A DNA stretch of 64,000 bases, taken from positions 186,001 through 250,000 of the forward strand of contig NZ_JACWUO010000004.1 of the NCBI RefSeq assembly GCF_020857975.1, read 5' to 3'. This document shows positions 17,491 to 25,296 of this stretch, one piece after another (within the stretch, counting starts at the first letter, position 1; each line of letters starts with the position of its first letter). The DNA comes from Stenotrophomonas rhizophila. GTDB lineage: Bacteria; Pseudomonadota; Gammaproteobacteria; Xanthomonadales; Xanthomonadaceae. A program made the translations under genes and the position numbers. Below the pieces are notes generated by a model that searched no databases, was not told where the DNA came from, and was given only the letters and a program-made list of their open reading frames with translations.

Positions 17491-17555
17491 AGCCACGCCA
17501 TGCGTGGCTGGCGCGGTGCTGGCATCGCGCGAACAGCATCCACGCATGGCGTGGA
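17487..17555. repeat. SMAG palindrome pair between convergent genes
   Basis: GTAG plus AGCCACGC-cat-GCGTGGCT (17487-17509), then TCCACGC-atg-GCGTGGA (17539-17555). The GTAG head contains the TAG stop codon of the beta-mannosidase gene. It lies between converging transcripts and may terminate or stabilise both. Confidence 0.75.
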
Positions 17556-17567
17556 GGATGTACCAGG

Positions 17568-18266
17568 TTACAGCGTGATCTGCTGGAAATTCTCGACGCG
17601 GTGATGGCCATGGGTGGCTTCACCACTGCGCGGCAACGGGTAATCCTCAAGCCGATCCAGCAGACGGGTCTGCAGGCCCGCCTCGCGGGCAGCATCCAAC
17701 TCTTCCACCACATCGGACAGGAACAGGATCTGCCCGGCAGGCACGCCGATGGCATCGACGATGTGGCGGTAGCTGTCCGCCTCGCGCTTGCCGCCCACTT
17801 CGGTGTCGAACCAGCCCGAGACCAGCCCGGTCAGGTCGCCGGCTTCGCTGAAGCCGAAGAACAGTTTCTGCGATGGCACCGAGCCGGAGGAATACACGTA
17901 CAGCGGCTTGCCCTGGGCATGCCAGCCCTTGAGCACGGCGGCCACTTCCGGATAGAAGTGCGCTTGGTAGTCGCCGTTGCGGTAGCCGGCTTCCCAGATC
18001 ATGCCCTGCAGGGCCTTGAGCGCGGTGTGCTTGCGGTCCTGGTCGATCCAGCCCTGCAGCGTTTCCACGATCAGGCTGTCCTGGCAGGCGCCGCCGATCT
18101 CCACGGCCACCGCATCCAGCCAGCGGCGCACCTCCGGCTCCTGCCCGTGCGCGGCGACGAACGCCGGCAGTGCCTTGCGCGCATACGGGAACAGCACGTT
18201 CTTGACGAACGAAATGCTGCTGGTGGTGCCTTCGATATCGGTGAGGATGACGGTCGGATGCGGCAT
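17568..18266 (-). CDS. mtnC: Enolase-phosphatase E1 of methionine salvage
   Basis: Bifunctional HAD-superfamily enzyme that enolises 2,3-diketo-5-methylthiopentyl-1-phosphate and removes its phosphate to give acireductone. The 232-residue product begins with the HAD motif [14 protein letters not shown] (Asp10 and Glu12 as catalytic acid pair), has the second motif [14 protein letters not shown], and [13 protein letters not shown] as motif IV. Length matches characterised MtnC. The ATG follows the mtnD stop by three bases, so the pair is co-translated. The gene order on this strand is mtnB, mtnD, mtnC, a common arrangement in Xanthomonadaceae. Confidence 0.95.
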   Translation of the reverse strand: MPHPTVILTDIEGTTSSISFVKNVLFPYARKALPAFVAAHGQEPEVRRWLDAVAVEIGGACQDSLIVETLQGWIDQDRKHTALKALQGMIWEAGYRNGDYQAHFYPEVAAVLKGWHAQGKPLYVYSSGSVPSQKLFFGFSEAGDLTGLVSGWFDTEVGGKREADSYRHIVDAIGVPAGQILFLSDVVEELDAAREAGLQTRLLDRLEDYPLPRSGEATHGHHRVENFQQITL

Positions 18267-18269
18267 GGA

Positions 18270-18833
18270 TCAGTCGGCCTGGTGCTGTTGGGGGTGGTAA
18301 CGCGGGAACTGCTGGGCGATGTCGCTGCCGGTGAAATGGCCGACCCAGCCATCGGCTTCGGTGAAGAAGCGGATGGCGACGAAATTGGGCGCTTCGCCCA
18401 TGTCGAACCAATGGGTGATGCCATCGGGCACGGCGATCAAATCGTTCTTGACGCACTCGATCTCGTAGACCTTGCCGTCCACGTGCAGGGTGAACAGGCC
18501 CGAGCCGGCCACGAAGAAGCGCACCTCGTCTTCCTTGTGGAAGTGCTCGTCCAGGAACTTCTTGCGCAGCTCGGCGCGGTTGGGGTTGTCCGGGGCGATC
18601 GAGGCCACGTCCACGCTCTTGAAGCCGTGCTCGGCCACCAGGCGGTCGATGTCGGTCTTGTAGGCGGCAAACACCTCCTCCTGGCTGGCGCCCGGGGCGA
18701 CCTCATGGGCGGCCTGCCAGCGTTCGAAGGTGACCCCGATCTGCTTGAGTTCGGCGGCGATCGTCGCGCCATCGCGGCTGTCCAGCAGCGGGGCGTCCGG
18801 GGCGGTGTCGGCAAAAATGCGGAGTCGGCTCAT
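18270..18833 (-). CDS. mtnD: Acireductone dioxygenase
   Basis: Metal-dependent cupin dioxygenase that converts acireductone to 2-keto-4-methylthiobutyrate and formate (iron form) in the methionine-salvage pathway. The 187-residue product carries the metal ligands of the family: His97 and His99 in [12 protein letters not shown], Glu103, and His141 in PDGITHWFD. The start is ATG 18833, giving MSRLRIF. An open frame continues upstream but has no conserved residues. It lies immediately upstream of mtnC and about 180 bases downstream of mtnB, with a SMAG palindrome between. Confidence 0.95.
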   Translation of the reverse strand: MSRLRIFADTAPDAPLLDSRDGATIAAELKQIGVTFERWQAAHEVAPGASQEEVFAAYKTDIDRLVAEHGFKSVDVASIAPDNPNRAELRKKFLDEHFHKEDEVRFFVAGSGLFTLHVDGKVYEIECVKNDLIAVPDGITHWFDMGEAPNFVAIRFFTEADGWVGHFTGSDIAQQFPRYHPQQHQAD

Positions 18834-18951
18834 GGCGGCGGCAGCGAGGCGAAGAGGGGGAAGGAAAGGGTACCAGTGCGGCGCCGGGACAGGGGCGGTG
18901 CGCTGATGGTGAAGCGCGGAATACAGATTCTCTTCAGGAATCTGCCCCGGG

Positions 18952-18973
18952 GTAGTGCCGGCCGCTGGCCGGC
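18952..18973 (+). repeat. SMAG palindrome between mtnB and mtnD
   Basis: GTAG, T, then GCCGGCC-gct-GGCCGGC. It sits inside the mtn operon, where such elements commonly modulate stability of upstream and downstream mRNA segments. Confidence 0.8.
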
Positions 18974-19009
18974 TCCCCATGAACGGCGGGAGGCCCGGAG
19001 CCGCCCACG

Positions 19010-19645
19010 TCAGCCCCGCAGTTTGCGCAGCTCCAGCTCGCAGTGGAACAGGAACTCGAAGGCCTCCATATGGCGGCGCGCTTCGGCCATGGTACGGCCC
19101 CACGCGTACAGGCCGTGGCCGTCGATCAGGTAGCCCCACAGGCATTGGGTATCCAGCAGGGCGTCGACCTGGGCCGACAGCACGTCCATGTCCTGGGTAT
19201 TGGCGAATACCGGCACCTCGATGGCCATCTCGTGGGTGCTGTTGCCGTGGAAGGCCTTGAGCAGCTCATAGCCCTCCAGGCGGATATGGCCCTGCGGCGC
19301 GTACAGGCGCGAGGCGATGGTCTGCACCGGCGAATGAGTGTGCAGCACGCAGCCGATTTCCGGGAAGCGGCGGTACAGCTGGGTATGCAGCAGGGTTTCG
19401 GCGGACGGGCGTAGCGGCCGGCCGACGGCCTTGCCGTCGAAATCCACCACCATGATGTCGTCCTCCACCAGCCGGCCCTTGTCCTTGCCGGATACGGTGA
19501 TCGCCGCGTGGCGGTCATCCAGGCGGTGGGAGAAGTTGCTGCTGGTGGCCGGGGTCCAGCCGGCGTGGGCGAGTTCGCGGACGTTGTCGATCAGCAGCTG
19601 GGCCAGTTCGCTGAGGCGGGTGGTGTCGTAGGGGGAGGTGTTCAT
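19010..19645 (-). CDS. mtnB: Methylthioribulose-1-phosphate dehydratase
   Basis: Class II aldolase-fold, zinc-dependent dehydratase producing 2,3-diketo-5-methylthiopentyl-1-phosphate. The 211-residue protein has NFSHRLDD and [11 protein letters not shown] near the N-terminus, the zinc-binding HTHS (His102, His104), and the third ligand in DGHGLYAWG. It is the first gene of the leftward mtn group and its promoter should lie between 19646 and the structured repeat at 19810. Fuculose-phosphate aldolase is a relative, but the mtnD and mtnC neighbours settle the role. Confidence 0.95.
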   Translation of the reverse strand: MNTSPYDTTRLSELAQLLIDNVRELAHAGWTPATSSNFSHRLDDRHAAITVSGKDKGRLVEDDIMVVDFDGKAVGRPLRPSAETLLHTQLYRRFPEIGCVLHTHSPVQTIASRLYAPQGHIRLEGYELLKAFHGNSTHEMAIEVPVFANTQDMDVLSAQVDALLDTQCLWGYLIDGHGLYAWGRTMAEARRHMEAFEFLFHCELELRKLRG

Positions 19646-19809
19646 GCTGGCATTTTAGCTAGGAAGGCCTTTAAAAGCATAAAGCAGGTTCTGCGGCTGG
19701 GCCGGGCGGGGTGGGGTTGTGCGTGACGACCCACGGTCGTCACCTACCAATCTCCTCACCTTTCGATGCTGTTGCCTTTGCCATTCGCACCGTCGCCGCA
19801 CGCTGTCGA

Positions 19810-19915
19810 AGGTGGGGCGGTATGGGTTTGCGGGGGTATCGGCGCCATGGATGGCGCTGCTAAGCCTACACGGACGTACTTGCGGCGTCCCCCGCAAACC
19901 CATACCGCCCCGCCT
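19810..19915. repeat. Structured element C, diverged relative of the 147-bp repeat
   Basis: Arms 19814-19836 and 19889-19911 are perfect 23-base inverted repeats; pairing extends outward to 19810/19915 with one G-U. Inside is a 9-bp hairpin (CGGCGCCAT-GG-ATGGCGCTG) with the same CATGGATG centre as copies A and B, then AAGCC, CACGGA and GGCGT blocks in the same order. The stems differ in sequence from copies A/B but remain paired. Confidence 0.8.
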
Positions 19916-19944
19916 AACCCACGCCAACTGCCGAGCCTATGCTC

Positions 19945-19977
19945 TTGCCGTTGCCGTTGCCGTTGCCGTTGCTGTTG
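19945..19977 (-). repeat. Hexamer tandem repeat, CAACGG/CAACAG variant
   Basis: On the minus strand one CAACAG unit is followed by four CAACGG units. It flanks structured element C on the side that corresponds to the hexamer position in copies A and B. Confidence 0.85.
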
Positions 19978-20014
19978 AAAAAGCGGGCCGCCGGGCCGCA
20001 GGCCCGGCATCCCA

Positions 20015-21442
20015 TTACTTCCCGCGCAGGCGGCTGTGCCGGTAGCCGTAGCCGAAGTAGATCGCAAAGCCCAACGCCGTCCAGATCCCCATCAGCATCC
20101 AGTTGTGCGCGGTCATCGCGGTCAGCAGGGCGATGCAGCTGAGCACGCCCAGCGTGCAGATCAGCCATGCCATCGGCATCCGGAACGGGCGTGGCAGGTC
20201 CGGCTGGGTGCGGCGCAGGATCAGCACCCCGGCGCAGACCGCGGCAAAGGCGATCAGCGTGCCCATCGAGGTCAGCTCGCCGAGGATGTCCAGCGGGAAC
20301 AACGCGGCCAGCAGGGCGATGCCGATGCCGGTGATCACCGTGTTGAGGTGCGGGGTGCGGTACCTGGGGTGGATCTTGGTGAACATCGGCGGCAGCAGGC
20401 CGTCGCGGCCCATGATCATGAAAATGCGCGGCTGCGCGATCACCATCACCAGCACCACCGAGGACAGCCCGATCAGCGCACCGATCTCCACGATCACGCG
20501 CAGCCAGTCCAGCTGCGGATGGGCGGCCACTGCCGTCACCACCGGCTCGTCGGTGCCCAGCAGCTGGTAGGGCACCAGCCCGGTCATCACCGCCGCCATC
20601 GCGATGTACAGCACCGTGCAGATCACCAGCGACAACAGCATGCCGATCGGCATGTCGCGCTGCGGCTTGTGCGATTCCTGCGCGGCCACCGACACCGCCT
20701 CGAAGCCGATATAGGCGAAGAACACCATCGCCGCCCCGCGCAGCACGCCGTCGAAGCCGTACTTGCCCGGGCCTTCGTTTTCGGGGATGAACGGGGTCCA
20801 GTTGGCCGGGTCCACGTACTTCCAGCCGACCACGATCACCAGCACGATCAGCGCGGTCTTGAGCACCACCATCGCCATGTTCATCGCCGAGGACTTGCTG
20901 ATGCCCACGTAGCACAGCCAGGTCAGCAGCAGCACCAGCACCGCGGCCGGGATATTGGCGATCGCCCCGGTCGGGCGCAGTTGCGCGTCCAGCGGGGCGC
21001 TGACCAGCGCTGCCGGCAGCTGGATGTCGAAATGACTGAGCAGGCTCAGGAAGTAGCCGGTCCAGCTGACCGCCACCGCCGAGGCCGATACCCCGTATTC
21101 CAGCACCAGCATCCAGCCGATGAACCAGGCCGACAGCTCGCCGAAGGTGGCATAGGTATAGGTGTAGGCGCTGCCGGAGACCGGCACCATCGCCGCGAAT
21201 TCGGCGTAGGCCATCGCGCAGAACGCGCAGCAGATCGCGGCCAGCACGAACGACAGCATGATCGCCGGGCCAGCGTGGTTGGCCGCGGCCTGGCCGGTGA
21301 TCACGAAAATGCCGCCGCCGATCACCGCGCCGATGCCCAGCGCGGTCAGCCCCCAGGGGCCCAGCGTGCGGCGCAGGCTCAGGCCGTTGGCGTCTTCATG
21401 GGCGGCGTGCGGATGCTTGGTGGCCCATAGTTGCTTGAACAT
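20015..21442 (-). CDS. APC-family amino-acid permease
   Basis: A 475-residue inner-membrane transporter of the amino acid-polyamine-organocation superfamily, cationic amino-acid-transporter-like. About 12 helices are seen. Signature segments are GIGAVIGGGIFVITGQAAANHAGPA at helix 1 (about residues 36-60), the AEFAAMVPVSGSAYTYTYATFGE loop, and FFAYIGFEAVSVAAQESHKPQRDMPIG in the middle. It is paralogous to the next gene upstream (21512-22990), sharing nearly every motif, and the two are 69 bases apart on the same strand, so a tandem duplication is likely. Substrate not predictable from sequence; lysine, arginine or other amino acids are possible. Confidence 0.88.
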   Translation of the reverse strand: MFKQLWATKHPHAAHEDANGLSLRRTLGPWGLTALGIGAVIGGGIFVITGQAAANHAGPAIMLSFVLAAICCAFCAMAYAEFAAMVPVSGSAYTYTYATFGELSAWFIGWMLVLEYGVSASAVAVSWTGYFLSLLSHFDIQLPAALVSAPLDAQLRPTGAIANIPAAVLVLLLTWLCYVGISKSSAMNMAMVVLKTALIVLVIVVGWKYVDPANWTPFIPENEGPGKYGFDGVLRGAAMVFFAYIGFEAVSVAAQESHKPQRDMPIGMLLSLVICTVLYIAMAAVMTGLVPYQLLGTDEPVVTAVAAHPQLDWLRVIVEIGALIGLSSVVLVMVIAQPRIFMIMGRDGLLPPMFTKIHPRYRTPHLNTVITGIGIALLAALFPLDILGELTSMGTLIAFAAVCAGVLILRRTQPDLPRPFRMPMAWLICTLGVLSCIALLTAMTAHNWMLMGIWTALGFAIYFGYGYRHSRLRGK

Positions 21443-21511
21443 GGTCTTGGATTTCTTCTAGGGTGCGGGGCATCAAACGACCGGGCCGGCACTGGGCCGG
21501 CCCGGAAGCAG

Positions 21512-22990
21512 TCAGGCGGAGGGCTTGTTCAGCTTGCTGTGGCGCATGCCGTAGCCGAAGTAGATGCACAGGCCCAGCAGGGTCCAGGCCACGAACAGGT
21601 GCCAGTGCACCACGAACGCCTGCCAGAACAGGAACAGGCACGACAGCGCGCCCAGCGGGCAGATCACCCACACCAACGGCACCCGGAACGGGCGCGGCAG
21701 CTCGGGGCGGGTGTAGCGCAGGATCAGCACGCCGACGCAGACCGTGGCGAAGGCCAGCAGGGTGCCCATCGAAACCAGCTCGCCGAGTACGTTCAGCGGC
21801 ACCATGCCGGCCAGCGCGGCGGCCACGACGCCGACGATCACCGTGCTCCAGTACGGGGTCCGGAAGCGTGCGTGGACCTTGCCGAAGATCTTCGGCAGCA
21901 GGCCGTCGCGGGAAATGGTGTAGGCGATGCGGGTCTGGCCCATCATCATCACCAGCACCACCGAGGACAGGCCGGCGATCGCGCCGATCTCCACCGCGGT
22001 CTTCAGCCAGGCCAGGCTGGGGTAGTCCTGCAGTGCGGTGGCGACCGGCTTGTCGGTGCCCAGCAGGTGGTAGGGCATCATCCCGGTCAGTACCGCGCAG
22101 ACGATGATGTAGACGATGGTGCAGACCGCCAGCGAGCCGAGCAGGCCGATCGGCATGTTGCGCTGCGGGTCCTTGGTTTCACCGGCGGCGGTGGAGACCG
22201 CGTCAAAGCCGATGTAGGCGAAGAACACGATGGTGGCCGCGCGGAACACCCCGCTCCAGCCGAACTCGCCGGACACGCCGGTGTTTTCCGGGATGAACGG
22301 GTGCCAGTTGGCCGGGTCCAGGTGCACCGCACCGAAGCCGATGAACAGGCAGATCACGGTGACCTTGATCGCCACGATGATCGCATTGACGAAGGCGGAC
22401 TGGGTCACCCCCACGTACAGCAGGCCGGTCACCGCCGCCACGATCAGCACCGCCGGCAGGTTGAACAGCTTGCCCGAGGCGATGAACTCATGCCCGGTCC
22501 AGGCGATCGGCGCGGCGCTGAGCGCGTCCGGGAACGGCATGTGCAGCGTGGTGGTGATGAAGCTGATCAGGTAGGCCGACCAGCCCACCGCGACCGAGGC
22601 CGAGGCGAACAGGTACTCCAGCACCAGGCACCAGCCGATGAACCAGGCCATGCCTTCGCCCAGGGTGGCGTAGGAATAGGAGTAGGCGCTGCCGGAGACC
22701 GGCATCATCGCGGCGAACTCGGCGTAGCACAGCCCGGCCAGCGCACAGGCGAAGCCGGCGAACACGAAGGAGAGCATTACCGCCGGCCCGGCGTGGTTGG
22801 CCGCGGCCTGGCCGGTCAGCACGAAGATGCCGGCGCCGATCACCGCGCCGATGCCGAGCATGATCAGGTGCTTGGCTGTGAGGGTCCGTTTCAGTGTGGG
22901 CTCGCCGTCCAGGCTGCCTTCGATGGGTTCGCCAGCATCGACGTGCGGTGCCGGTGCGACCGGTTTGACCCTCAACAGAGACTTCAGCAT
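21512..22990 (-). CDS. APC-family amino-acid permease (paralogue)
   Basis: A 492-residue relative of the adjacent permease, with a longer N-terminal cytoplasmic tail (MLKSLLRVKPVAPAPH) before the first helix (GIGAVIGAGIFVLTGQ). The same APC motifs occur (AEFAAMMPVSGSAYSYSYATLGE; FFAYIGFDAVSTAAGETKDPQRNMPIG). The start ATG 22990 follows AGGGAAGC at good spacing; the open frame upstream lacks conservation. It is the promoter-proximal gene of the pair. Differences concentrate in helices 3-5 and the loop after them, which may change substrate choice relative to the downstream copy. Confidence 0.88.
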   Translation of the reverse strand: MLKSLLRVKPVAPAPHVDAGEPIEGSLDGEPTLKRTLTAKHLIMLGIGAVIGAGIFVLTGQAAANHAGPAVMLSFVFAGFACALAGLCYAEFAAMMPVSGSAYSYSYATLGEGMAWFIGWCLVLEYLFASASVAVGWSAYLISFITTTLHMPFPDALSAAPIAWTGHEFIASGKLFNLPAVLIVAAVTGLLYVGVTQSAFVNAIIVAIKVTVICLFIGFGAVHLDPANWHPFIPENTGVSGEFGWSGVFRAATIVFFAYIGFDAVSTAAGETKDPQRNMPIGLLGSLAVCTIVYIIVCAVLTGMMPYHLLGTDKPVATALQDYPSLAWLKTAVEIGAIAGLSSVVLVMMMGQTRIAYTISRDGLLPKIFGKVHARFRTPYWSTVIVGVVAAALAGMVPLNVLGELVSMGTLLAFATVCVGVLILRYTRPELPRPFRVPLVWVICPLGALSCLFLFWQAFVVHWHLFVAWTLLGLCIYFGYGMRHSKLNKPSA

Positions 22991-23174
22991 GCAGTGCTTC
23001 CCTAAATGAACAAAGGTGAGGCGCGCGGTACATTGCCGCGCACCCTGATGGCAACTGGGCGCCCCAACGGAGCGGGGCCCGCTGTACCTTAGCCAAAGCT
23101 GAAGGCACCGCACAAGCACAAATGCAGCATCGGCCGGCGATAATCGGCAAATTCGCCCCCGACCGTGCCCTGCC

Positions 23175-23756
23175 ATGCCGCCCAACCTCCAATCCATTGC
23201 CGTTGCTGATGCCGCGCTGCGTGCGCAACTGGCCGATTACGCCGCCCGCCAGCCCGAACACGCTGCGCTTGCTGACGAATTCAGCACACTTCTGGATGAT
23301 CCGGAAAATCCGTTCCTGCGCCAGCGCCTGGCCGGACATTTCACCGGCAGTGCCTGGCTGGTCAGCACCGACGGGCAGCGCGTGCTGCTCACCCACCACC
23401 GCAAGCTGGACCGCTGGCTGCAGCTGGGCGGCCATGCCGACGGCGAGCGCGACCTGGCCCAAGTGGCGCTGAAGGAGGCCGAAGAGGAGTCCGGGCTGGG
23501 CGGGTTGGTGCTGGAGGATGGCGGGTTGTTCGACATCGATAAGCACTGGATCCCGGCGCGCCACGACGTACCCGGGCATTGGCATTACGACGCGCGCTAT
23601 GTGGTCCGTGCGCTGGGCAGCGAGCAGTTCGCGCTCAGCGAGGAATCGCTGGCGCTGGCCTGGCGCCAGATCACCGACGTGGCCAACGCGATGATCGATA
23701 CCCCGGACGGGGATGATTCGCTGCCGCGGATGGCAAAAAGATGGTTGCAGCGATGA
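23175..23756 (+). CDS. NUDIX hydrolase
   Basis: A 193-residue cytoplasmic hydrolase of nucleoside-diphosphate-type substrates. The NUDIX box spans about residues 86-109 (GGHADGERDLAQVALKEAEE plus ESGL). The usual Arg before EAEEESG is Lys, a tolerated variant. About 65 residues precede the domain, more than in minimal MutT proteins. Start ATG 23175 begins MPPNLQSI. The gene is monocistronic, divergent from the amino-acid permeases and convergent with serA. Substrate is unknown. Confidence 0.88.
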   Translation: MPPNLQSIAVADAALRAQLADYAARQPEHAALADEFSTLLDDPENPFLRQRLAGHFTGSAWLVSTDGQRVLLTHHRKLDRWLQLGGHADGERDLAQVALKEAEEESGLGGLVLEDGGLFDIDKHWIPARHDVPGHWHYDARYVVRALGSEQFALSEESLALAWRQITDVANAMIDTPDGDDSLPRMAKRWLQR

Positions 23757-23775
23757 CCGCGCCGAAACGAACGGC

Positions 23776-23798
23776 ATCCACGCATGGCGTGGATCTAC
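23776..23798 (-). repeat. SMAG palindrome (minus orientation)
   Basis: ATCCACGC-atg-GCGTGGAT-CTAC: on the minus strand this reads GTAG followed by the stem. It directly abuts the large palindrome at 23799. Confidence 0.8.
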
Positions 23799-23853
23799 AA
23801 AACGGGGACGGGTGTAGTTAAGCCGGCGGCTTAACTACACCCGTCCCCGTTTT
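23799..23853. terminator. 55-base near-perfect palindrome, probable bidirectional terminator
   Basis: A 27-bp inverted repeat with a single central base (23826), starting with AAAA and ending with TTTT. It lies between the convergent NUDIX and serA genes, so transcripts from either side would end in a long hairpin followed by a U run. The arms contain CGGGGACGGGTGTAGTTAAG. Such length and perfection exceed an ordinary terminator and suggest a mobile palindromic element put to this use. Confidence 0.75.
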
Positions 23854-23869
23854 AATGCCTGGCGGCCGG

Positions 23870-25111
23870 TCAGTACAGCACGCGGGTGCGCAGCGTGCCG
23901 GGGATCGCCGCCAGCTCTTCGCGGACCGCGCCGGCCTGGGCTTCGCTGGCGGTGATGTCGATCACCACGTAGCCCACCTTGGCATCGGTACGCAGGAACT
24001 GGCCGTCGATGTTGACGTTGTGGCGCGAGAAGATCTCGTTGACCCTGGACAGCACGCCCGGCACGTTCTGGTGGATGTGCAGCAAGCGCAGGCTGTCCTC
24101 GTGCTCGGGCAGGGTCACCTCGGGGAAATTCACCGCCGACAGGGTGCTGCCGTTGTCGCTGTAGCGCACCAGCTTGGCGGCCACCTCCACCCCGATGTTG
24201 TCCTGCGCCTCCAGCGTGCTGCCGCCCACATGCGGGGTCAGGATCACGTTGTCGTGCGCGGTCAGCGGCGACACGAACGCATCGCCGTTGCCCTTGGGCT
24301 CGACCGGGAACACATCCAGTGCCGCGCCGCCGATATGGCCGCTGCGCAGCGCCGCATCCAGCGCGTCGATATCGACCACGGTGCCGCGCGCGGCGTTGAT
24401 CAGGTGCGCGCCCGGGCGCATCCGCGCCAGTTCGGCCGCGCCGATCATCCACTGCGTGGACGGCGTTTCGGGAACATGCACGGTGACGATGTCCGCGCGC
24501 GCCAGCAGGTCGTCCAGGCTGATCGCCGCACGCGCGTTGCCCAGTGACAGCTTGGTTTCCACGTCGTGGAAGATCACCTGCATGCCCATCGCCTCGGCCA
24601 TCACCCCGACCTGGGTACCGATGTGGCCGTAGCCGATGATGCCCAGCGTCTTGCCGCGCACCTCGTGGCTGCCGGCGGCCGACTTGGACCAGCCACCGCG
24701 GTGGCACTCGGCATTCTTCTGCGGAATGCCGCGGGTCAGCATGATCGCCTCGGCGATCACCAGCTCGGCCACGCTGCGGGTATTGGAGTAGGGCGCGTTG
24801 AACACCGGGATGCCGGCATGCTCGGCCGCGTCCAGGTCGACCTGGTTGGTGCCGATGCAGAAGCAGCCCACTGCCATCAGGCGCTTGGCATTGGCCAGCA
24901 CCTCGGCGCTGAGCTGGGTGCGCGAGCGGATGCCGACGATGTGGGCCTCGGCGATGCGCGCTTTCAGTTCGTCCTCGGGCAAGGCCTTGCTGTGCAGCTC
25001 GATCTGCGAATAGCCGGCTGCGGTGAACACGTCGATCGCGGTCTGGCTCACCCCCTCCAACAACAGCACGCGGATATCCTGCTTCGGGAACGAGGTCTTC
25101 TTCGGCGACAT
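23870..25111 (-). CDS. serA: D-3-phosphoglycerate dehydrogenase
   Basis: First enzyme of serine synthesis, oxidising 3-phosphoglycerate to 3-phosphohydroxypyruvate with reduction of NAD or of 2-oxoglutarate. The 413-residue product has the substrate domain, the Rossmann motif GIIGYGHIGTQVG, the catalytic Arg in NAARGTVVD, Glu in the DVFPVEPKG region, and His in TPHVGGST. A C-terminal ACT domain (about residues 340-413) gives serine feedback control. ATG 25111 is chosen; the codon six bases earlier is TTG. It is divergent from a D-2-hydroxyglutarate-dehydrogenase-type gene. Confidence 0.95.
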   Translation of the reverse strand: MSPKKTSFPKQDIRVLLLEGVSQTAIDVFTAAGYSQIELHSKALPEDELKARIAEAHIVGIRSRTQLSAEVLANAKRLMAVGCFCIGTNQVDLDAAEHAGIPVFNAPYSNTRSVAELVIAEAIMLTRGIPQKNAECHRGGWSKSAAGSHEVRGKTLGIIGYGHIGTQVGVMAEAMGMQVIFHDVETKLSLGNARAAISLDDLLARADIVTVHVPETPSTQWMIGAAELARMRPGAHLINAARGTVVDIDALDAALRSGHIGGAALDVFPVEPKGNGDAFVSPLTAHDNVILTPHVGGSTLEAQDNIGVEVAAKLVRYSDNGSTLSAVNFPEVTLPEHEDSLRLLHIHQNVPGVLSRVNEIFSRHNVNIDGQFLRTDAKVGYVVIDITASEAQAGAVREELAAIPGTLRTRVLY

Positions 25112-25296
25112 GGGCAAGCGGCAGCATGGAGGACGGGAGCGCCCAACTATGCCAGAACCCGGCCCGGATTGTGCAGTGCGCCAAACCGCAGCCGGATGGT
25201 TTCAGATGCATCCGTTTGGTTGGGCGAGCGGGGCATTCAGGCCCCCAGCGGTGGTCTGCTACCCTTGCCGGCTTACTCCCGTTCCGTGCTGATGCC

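Larger units (their letters stand above)
19646..20014. other. Gene-free region with structured repeat and hexamer array
   Basis: The 369 bases between mtnB and the first permease contain no credible gene. They hold the structured element at 19810-19915 and the hexamer array at 19945-19977. The mtnB promoter is expected in the part nearest 19646, but no clear -35/-10 pair was recognised. Confidence 0.6.

Noticed and set aside
14785..17547. Minus-strand open frame of about 920 codons
   Set aside because: Antisense to the GH2 beta-mannosidase, which has both catalytic Glu motifs; the antisense product has no family features.
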